DNA of 64,000 nucleotides from Neurospora crassa OR74A. Taxonomy: Eukaryota; Ascomycota; Sordariomycetes; Sordariales; Sordariaceae. The stretch covers positions 620,001 to 684,000 of the forward strand of contig NC_026506.1 of the NCBI RefSeq assembly GCF_000182925.2. The letters are read 5' to 3'. The translations under genes were made by a program, and so were the position numbers. Under the pieces are notes generated by a model. It ran no database searches, was not told where the DNA came from, and was given only the letters and a program-made list of their open reading frames with translations. Each line of letters starts with the position of its first letter. Position 1 is the first letter of the stretch. This document shows positions 57,268 through 64,000 of the stretch, piece by piece.

Positions 57268-58699
57268 GGCTGTATGCAATGATGGAAAATGGTAGGTGAG
57301 TCCGGGTTCAAGTTGAGAAGATTGAATGATCCGAGATGGATTGAACGTGAAGTGTTTGGGTTACGGTAGGAAAGAAGAAAAAATAAAAGGGGGAGAATAC
57401 AGAGTAGAAGACAAGTCATCAATGGGTGTCTTTAGGTCGTACCAACCTCCCAGGACCGAGTTTGAGACACTCGAAGTCTAGACTCCCTCTTGTGCAACAA
57501 TCAGGGCGTACGAAACAGAACGAGGCTTCTAGTAGGGGCATTTTGCAGGTACTTAACTCGGATCTTCATTTTCAGGTTGCTCTCTGCCATTTGTGCGGGT
57601 AACACCGCCGCGGAAATGCACGATTTTGGTCGGATGAACAAGCCGAACACATTGCCGACGAGTAGAGGAAACCCTTTCGGAGAGATACGGGTACGCCGTG
57701 ACATTGTGTGCAGCGCAAAAGTGAAGTTTGGCGAGAGATATACCAGGTCCGTTCAGTCGCTCGAGGGTGAAGGCTGTGAACCTGAGAGGTTACGCTACCT
57801 CGAGGTGGATGTAACAAGGGCAGAAGCTAAGGTGACGTTCTGTTTCACAAAGTGTTCGTGTCCTATAATAATGGGAAATGCTTGTTCAGTTGTTTTGGTG
57901 GACGAGTCGAAGAAAGAGAGGGACTTCGTCAAAAGGAGGTATGCCACTTCAAAAATGCAACTCGGTTGATGGTTCTTTCCTTGTCAGGAATGCCGCGGGC
58001 CTCGGCTCTTTCCGAATCAAAACATGATCTCTGCTTGGGTAGTGACTTCTCTCCACGGCAATCATGTGGCAACTTTAGATGAGTTGAAAGCGCGACATGA
58101 CAAAGTGTGAGTGTCTCGGAAGGTGTTGGCAGGATGCAATAAACATGTTGAACACCACAAAGAGCGGTCCTACGTACTTCGTAAGACACTGGCCATGATA
58201 CTGGAGAGCATAACTGGTAACGATGAGGCCGTTAACTCGAATCCAGCTGTGGGCGACATAGCTATTCTTCTGTTAGTTTCTTGAGTTTCTTTTTGCACCT
58301 TTCTGGACCTCCTTCATAGCGCTGGCCATCTTTCTCAGGGAAGGGCAGAGGAGAAGGAATACTATAATGGGTAATTTGCTTTGTGATCTTTTGCCTGATT
58401 TTGTTTTGTCACCATAAAGAAGTAGTCAGGACGCCTAACAACAGGAAAGAAGCTTCGAAACGCACCGAAAGAATATCCTATGAGAGCAGAACTCCTTGTA
58501 ACTTCTCCCCTCATTCGCCGAATGCATTCCAAGAGCTTGTGACAACCTCATAAGCATCTCATTGACCTTCAAGTGTTACGCCGGCCTTCCGAATATCTGA
58601 ATGAGTAAAGAAAATCAACCATGCCATGCCATGCCATCAATCAAAGGCTAGGAACACGCTCAGCGTACTGTTCAAGAACACCCCAAAAATGCCTTTAGT
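57268..58699. other. Intergenic DNA
   Basis: No convincing gene. A + strand open frame at 57490-57969 has no recognisable motif and no good start. CATGC repeats lie at about 58619-58637. It should carry the promoter of the kelch gene and the 3' flank of the repeat-containing gene. Confidence 0.4.
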
Positions 58700-60151
58700 T
58701 CAAGCCATAACCTCCTCCTCAACTGATTTCTTTCCTGGCGGAACGACCTTCACAAACCTCCAAACCGTGCCCGCGTCCTCTTCAGCATCCCAAACCACAA
58801 GTACTTGTGACCCCTCAGCAAGACTCTCCGGCTTCACCTGTACCTTGACCAGCTTCCGGAGGCGAGGCTCATGATATGGGCAACCCGTGATCCGATGAAG
58901 ATGATCAGACGGCGCCAACTTCCGCGGTTGTACAAGAAGTGAATACAGTGCGACTGTCTGAACCTGCGGCTCTGACTTAACCTCACACTTTCCAACATCC
59001 CCAAGGTCCTCAATATTTCCTTCTGCTGTTCGGCACTCTTTGACTGTAGTTTCATCCTTGACTATGTCTTCGTCTTCTCGTTCAAAGATCTCAGAACCAT
59101 CCACCTCCCCTTTAGAAAGCATCACGCTTGAAGCGATGTCCTCGGATTTCAAGCTCAAAAAGGCAAACTTCTCTGATATCCCAGGCCAACGGCTTGAGCA
59201 TCGAATGTTTCCCCATCTCGGGTTTTCGTTCCCGTCAGTGTCGTGGCCGAGAAACCTCCCAGTGGCGGCGTTGCGGAAGCTAAGCCAGTTGTCTGCCTCC
59301 ACGCATTCCCAGTGCCAGTTGGTCTTGCCTTCGAGCAGCAATGGGTGCGATATACCGGGTTTCGGTTCGGGGACACGGTGGAGAGTCGGCTCGCCCTTGA
59401 TAATACTCAGGCCGCGGTTGGTAGGGTGGTGGAGGATGATGTACGTGAAGCCGGGTGTTGGGCAATCGCTGCGGCCTTCGAAGTTGGAGAAGACGGATTG
59501 GGGGTCGGGCTCTATATTTGGGTCGTGATTGTCTGACACTGTTTCGGCGAGTTTTGGAGGAGACAAAGAAAGTTTGGAGTATTCGGCGGAGCTTTCGTGA
59601 GATGTAGGGGACGTTGGGTATGTGGGTGACTGAGATTTGATGGGGCCAAGAGGTCTGAGAGATCCAACAGGAAAGGACGGAGATCGGGTGTTGTCGTGGT
59701 AAAGTTTGTTGTAGATGTGGCATTTCTGACGGTCGCTAGACGATGGCTTTGGCGTCTTGCTGTCTTGATCACCGCCACTGAACAGAGTCAACAGACCTAT
59801 CACCCATAAGTATAGACGGTTGCTAGACAATGGCTCTGGTGTCTTGCTGTCTTGACCACCGCCATTGAACAGAGTCAACAGACCTATCACCCATAAGTAT
59901 AGACGGTTGCTAGACAATGGCTCTGGTGTCTTGTTATCTTGGCCACCGCCACTGAACAGAGCTAACAGACCTATCACCCATAAGCGTAGACGGTTGAACA
60001 TCTGGAATGAGTATAAATACCGAATGATGTAAAATAGAGGTTGAAGAAAGGGAAGGAATCGGGGACAAGCCAGGCAAAAAGCTGTTTTTATATCATGAGG
60101 AGAAATCCATGCGGCCTCTTCCAAATCTCTGTGATCAGGTTTGGCAGACAT
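58700..60151 (-). CDS. Unassigned protein with three 29-residue repeats and a beta-trefoil-like domain
   Basis: Function unknown. Single open frame. ATG 60151 (MSAKPDHRDL) gives 483 residues and ATG 60001 (MFNRLRLW) gives 433; no start is certain. The N-terminal part has hydrophobic CLACPRFLPFLQPLFYIIRY, then three copies of a 29-residue unit (LWVIGLLTLFSGGGQDSKTP core) encoded by exact-length 87-bp tandem repeats at 59735-59995. After a Pro/Ser/Thr-rich linker, a domain of about 100 residues follows (GFTYIILHHPTNRGLSIIKG; HWECVEADNWLSFRN; GRFLGHDTDG). I recall this in fungal hypothetical proteins with a fascin- or trefoil-like fold, not with a known role. The end has QVLVVWDAEEDAGTVWRFVK and a Lys/Glu tail. 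The gene looks whole. Confidence 0.7.
   Translation of the reverse strand: MSAKPDHRDLEEAAWISPHDIKTAFCLACPRFLPFLQPLFYIIRYLYSFQMFNRLRLWVIGLLALFSGGGQDNKTPEPLSSNRLYLWVIGLLTLFNGGGQDSKTPEPLSSNRLYLWVIGLLTLFSGGDQDSKTPKPSSSDRQKCHIYNKLYHDNTRSPSFPVGSLRPLGPIKSQSPTYPTSPTSHESSAEYSKLSLSPPKLAETVSDNHDPNIEPDPQSVFSNFEGRSDCPTPGFTYIILHHPTNRGLSIIKGEPTLHRVPEPKPGISHPLLLEGKTNWHWECVEADNWLSFRNAATGRFLGHDTDGNENPRWGNIRCSSRWPGISEKFAFLSLKSEDIASSVMLSKGEVDGSEIFEREDEDIVKDETTVKECRTAEGNIEDLGDVGKCEVKSEPQVQTVALYSLLVQPRKLAPSDHLHRITGCPYHEPRLRKLVKVQVKPESLAEGSQVLVVWDAEEDAGTVWRFVKVVPPGKKSVEEEVMA
59735..59995 (-). repeat. Three tandem 87-bp units inside a coding frame
   Basis: Copies at 59735-59821, 59822-59908 and 59909-59995 share the unit starting GCTAGACAATGGCTCTGG on the + strand. 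The second and third differ at only a few positions; the first is slightly more diverged. As 87 is 29 codons, the repeat adds whole 29-residue units to the minus-strand protein at 58700-60151. Confidence 0.95.
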
Positions 60152-62431
60152 AGCGCTGGATAACTTGGAACTAATAATGCAAACTGCCTGGATCCTGCAG
60201 GTAAAGGTGCCTTCAGGGACTGCATTCAAGCTGGCAGCTCAGCAGCTGCTCCAGTTGTCACCGAAACGGCCGACTCGCAGAGTCAAGAGACAATGCCTTT
60301 TTTCACGAAGTCCGATTTGCTTGAATGGTTTAACAATCATCTGTAGGATGCTCACGTCCGGTGCAGGTTGCATCAACGAGGGTCGGCCGCACCGAGACAC
60401 ACTAACAGATCAGTGACAATAGTGAACGCGTTGAACCTGAAGCAGACACCTATAAGGTTGTTGAGTTCTAGGAGACAAGAAGAGTGTCAAAAGTGCCATT
60501 TCTTGGTTGTATGAGTTGGCATCAAGACTCTCCAGTGTTGAACGTACTTACTGACCTGTGATAGATATTCAACTGATCGAGTGTCTGTAAGTTTTCTTAC
60601 ATGAAGACTGCGGGTTGGACCAAATAGAAGATCGGTGATTTGCTACAAGTGAACTCTGAAGAAGAGCGACGCGCCAAAATAATGGGGGGGGAAATTGGAA
60701 GGGCTGGGTTTCATCGTTACGACATCTTCTCGCGGCCAGCCAGGCTCCCAAGGGAAGGAACCATCCAGCCCGCTTGACCGTGGGAACTCAGTGCTTTCTT
60801 GCTCAGGCAGCCGGCTTCCTTCCCTTTCGTGATGTCCTCCTTCTGTACAGATGAGGGCGTATCTGCCATATACAATTGCTAGATTCCTGCTCGTCAACTC
60901 CCGCAGACAGGTGCGTGCCAGGCGTGCATCCTAGGTTCGGACATGGGCCCTCAAGTACATGCAGCAAGATGTAGGCGTTACAAGTAACATAACTTCGCCC
61001 CCAACTTTTCCTTCCTCGCCTTGTTCACACCCGCATAAAGCATTAACTGTGCACACGATAAAAAAATCCTGGAACTCTCCTGCCTGCTCCATGAACTCGC
61101 CATCCATAATGCCGTCGCAAAACGCCTCGCCAACCGACCAAAATGTCGGTAGATGTCATCGTTCTCGTCCGGTCTTGTCGGCAACAAGACTGGTTCTGGT
61201 TGCAGACGGCTTGATTGATGAAGTTCGTACTGCTTGTGCATGACGTGGATCTCTACTTCCGTGTAGAGAGCAGACTTGGGGACGTTAAAGCTGGGATCAT
61301 GGCAACCATCCATAAGTAAGGTAGCGTGCTTGATCGCAGTGTCTGAGCCGCGCTTCGTAATTACCTCTATCAGCCGTGAGAACCTCGGAGTCCAAGGGTG
61401 TTCGGAAGAACAGTACCTAGGTACAACTTGAAGTGATGTTCCAAACTTGCTGAGACAGAAGGGAACGTAATGCCCGTCCATGAGGAGTCCTATATGACCA
61501 TCGTAAACCATTATACCGCAGTCAGTAACCATGAAGGCAGTGGTAGCTGCCTATCCACGCCATCCTCCATTTCCGTGACTCCCCGCTTGGGAAACTGCGC
61601 CAAGCTAAGAACTTTGAGGTGTTCATGGCATGGTGTTTCGCTGCGCCGCACAGCAAATCGGGCAAATCAGCCTGCGTTTAATCTCGCCGTCAAAAGCATT
61701 AAACCTCAACCTCAAATTACATTGGTTTCCAACATATGAAGAGTTTTCCCCGAAAAAGCGTGATCGAGTGTCTGAAGGGAAGGTGCCATGATGTTGAAGA
61801 CTTCTGGCTAGCTAGGTAGTTACGCCCAACCCTAACCCTTGTGCCTCTCGTCTCTCAAACCGAATCGGAGGATATCGGCCAATTCTCTCCACGTGACAGC
61901 GAGTGCACAATTCTCGTCCAATTTGCATTAACCGCGCCAACCAGTCATAGGTTTCTTCACAACTCTCCATCCAATCAATCGATCGCAAACTGCCGACGAC
62001 AGCTGCCCAGTCGCAAACTGCGACCACTCAACAGTCCACCACAACTGCCCGTGCCTCGCAAGGAACTCCATCATCATCAACTCCGCCCGCTCTGCCCGGA
62101 CCCATATCATCACACGCACGCGGACACCCAAAGTGTGGAGATTTTGCCTCCGCCCTTACCGTTCGCAGCTCCCGCCTCCCGTCCCAAGAAGTGCAACTCC
62201 ACACCTGCAGTGCCCCCGGATTCCCCGTTCCAGTCAATCAGTCAGTCAATTGAGTAATCGGGGGTTGTACCTTACTGTCATCAACAACCCAACAACTTCA
62301 AATCTTAACATTCGACTCGACCATCTGGCGGCACAACCCACCCCCGACTTGCCTTGTCGCAACTTCAACCTCGCCACCTCAACCTCCCGAAAATCGATCG
62401 CGCACCACCGAAACCACCACAAACAACAAAA
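60152..62431. other. Gene-poor region
   Basis: No firm gene. A minus-strand ORF of 184 residues (60978-61532, true ATG at 61532) has no motif I recognise. Two copies of a telomere-like CCCTAA unit are at about 61829-61840. From about 61.9 kb the + strand is C/A-rich and is probably the leader of the complex I subunit gene. Confidence 0.4.
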
Positions 62432-63052
62432 ATGCCAGCCCCCACGATCCTTCGCGCCGGCGCCCTCGCTTCCCGGCGCGCATTCAGCACCTCCCGCGCC
62501 GTCCGCAGCGGCGGTGCCCCGCACTACGATCCCCCCAGCGGCTGGCTCTTTGGCGTCAGGCCGGGCGAGGAGTACAAGAGGGAAGGGTGGGAGATCCCCT
62601 TCTTTTATGGGTTCTGCGGCAGCTTTGCTGTTGCCACGATTGCGTATGCTTTCAAGCCTGATACTTCGTAAGTTGCATTTATTCTTCATTTGCTTCTCTT
62701 ATGCTGCGGTAGCTCGAGGGGGCTGGGACAAGGAAAGAGAGGGGCCGCAGGAAGAGAGGTGGGGTTGATTCTATGGATGTAGAGGGGATGGGACGGGATC
62801 GTGAAATAGTGATGGGGAGGGGGATATCAGTAACTGCGAAGACTGCGAAGGGGGGTTTCAAGGACCGGAAGGATATGAGCTCTTCGGTTCGGGGTGGGGG
62901 AGCTTCCGCAAGAAGATTCAAGTCTGGCTGTGTGGTCTGAGCAATACAGGCTAACATTACCCATCAACAGCATCCAAACGTGGGCTCTCGAAGAGGCTCG
63001 TCGCCGACTAGAGGCCGAGGGTATCCTCGAGGATCCGCACCCCGAGAAGTAA
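62432..63052 (+). CDS. NADH:ubiquinone oxidoreductase (complex I) subunit ESSS/NDUFB11
   Basis: Small accessory subunit of the membrane arm of mitochondrial complex I. Exons 62432-62667 and 62971-63052 join in phase 2 (TC|C; donor GTAAGT, branch GCTAAC, acceptor ACAG), giving 105 residues. The start has a good context (CAAAAATGCC). The N-terminal arm (MPAPTILRAGALASRRAFST) is basic and looks like a mitochondrial presequence. The conserved core is HYDPPSGWLFGVRPGEEYKR, EGWEIPFFYGFCGSFAVATI, then AYAFKPDTSIQTWALEEARR, with one transmembrane segment. It ends with the acidic GILEDPHPEK. The 303-nt intron is large relative to the gene. I assign it from memory of the fungal ESSS family. Confidence 0.88.
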
Positions 63053-64000
63053 ACGTCAAAAAAGTGCCATGTTTTGTATCTGCGCCCATCAACCGCTTAT
63101 TCGTCAGCGTATACAAACATCAAGGAGAACAACACCAATAATCCAACGATTACCTTTTTTTCGGAATTTGGGATACTAGGAAATAGTCGAGTCGAGCCGC
63201 GAAACAGTCAAGACCAACAACGATAAAACAGTTAGCAACAGAAAAAACAATGAAAGTAGGGACCGGTTACACAGGACGGCCTTTTTACACCACCATCACC
63301 ACCACCACCACCACAAGTCTAGACGGATAAATGAGGGAGGGAGTTGAGAAAGCCATCAGGGTCTCGGGAAGACATGGTGTGAGTTGAGCGAAGGAGAGCG
63401 GGAAACAGGGATATTTAAAGGGAGGATCACTTTCTGGGCTGGGCTGGTCTGGGCTGCACTGCTTGAACGATGGAATTGATCATTTAAGAAAGAAACATAT
63501 ATTCCCCTTCCCCAACCCAACTTATCCTTTTCAACTGTATACATGTCGCTCTTTTGGTCAGGGCGGTAGGTTGCTTTTTCGGGTTGCAATATTATGTTTG
63601 CTTGTCTGTTGTACTAAAAGGGGGTTGTTGGGTGAATAGACTGAAGATGCGGATTTATTCTTGATAGACGGTGGTGGATTATCTGAAGCTGTTTTCTCCT
63701 CTTCACCACCACAGACCCCATAACAGTATAAATAGTAAGTGAGTACATGGAACTGGTGATGGTGATTGTTTCAAGACGACCTCGAGCGAAGCAAGGTCCC
63801 CTCCCTGGATGGGGCCGCCGGAGGCATCACCCTTACAGCCAGAGTAACGAAGGATAGAAATGCTGTGCACCTCGGCTTTTGCATCACCGGTGCAAGCACA
63901 AGGTTGAGATACCACAAGATTCGAAAGCTTGGTGGAATGGAAATTACAGGCTTCTTCATGAACTGGCCGAGTATCCATCTACCGCAAATCCCATGTCATA
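63053..64000. other. 3' flank of the complex I gene and intergenic DNA
   Basis: No gene seen. (CCA)n lies at about 63287-63314. A region around 63700-63960 has weak open frames on the minus strand without recognisable motifs. Confidence 0.4.

Noticed and set aside
57490-57969. 159-aa plus-strand open frame upstream of the kelch gene
   Set aside because: It begins at a non-ATG codon and has no recognisable motif; probably chance.
60978-61532. 184-aa minus-strand open frame with a true ATG
   Set aside because: No motif, no splice or context support, and no family I recognise; not enough to call a gene.

Overview
The window looks like nuclear DNA of a filamentous ascomycete, most likely Neurospora or a close relative in the Sordariales. 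The protein-coding genes carry few, short introns with GTAAGT/GTATGT-like donors, CTAAC branch sites and CAG/TAG acceptors. Leaders are C/T-rich, poly-Ser, poly-Gln and poly-Asn stretches are common, and intergenic microsatellites are abundant. Gene content is typical core ascomycete biology. I see no transposon, rRNA gene, CRISPR array, or virus-like element.

Layout, left to right. 1-2661 is gene-poor leader/intergenic DNA. A Sir2/Hst1-type deacetylase (2662-4926, +) is followed by a tRNA-Thr(AGT) gene (5739-5810, -). The replication factor Mcm10 (6671-9604, -) is divergent from RNase H2 subunit B (11354-12658, +). The DASH kinetochore subunit Duo1 (12924-14055, -) is divergent from an unassigned conserved nuclear-looking protein (15619-17167, +). 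Next come a Pby1-type SurE phosphatase/tubulin-tyrosine-ligase fusion (18741-21713, +), a convergent DapA-family protein that appears to lack its catalytic Tyr and Lys (21992-23122, -), and a Whi2-type BTB stress regulator (24552 to about 26438, -). A GPATCH1-type splicing protein (28144-30416, -) is followed by a 3.9-kb stretch without a gene and then the Kin1/MARK-type polarity kinase (34312-37062, +), which uses a GC-AG intron.

37.1-44.6 kb looks more accessory. It holds a small Cys-rich ORF (39768-40085, +), a HET-domain protein (41121-43222, -) and a second, identical tRNA-Thr(AGT) gene (43940-44011, -). After it come the Dna2 nuclease-helicase (44630-50002, -), divergent from the TRAPP subunit TRAPPC11 (50960-55081, +), a kelch-repeat single-pass membrane protein (55230-57267, -), an unassigned protein with three in-frame 87-bp repeats (58700-60151, -) and the complex I subunit ESSS/NDUFB11 (62432-63052, +).

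Functionally, Mcm10, RNase H2B and Dna2 all act at replication forks or on Okazaki fragments, and Duo1 acts on kinetochore microtubules. Proximity in an ascomycete genome does not imply an operon. The least ordinary loci are the DapA-like pseudo-aldolase, the 87-bp repeat gene, the unassigned gene whose start codon directly follows a long A tract, and the HET neighbourhood. All gene models, splice sites and family names come from reading the sequence; no database search was possible.
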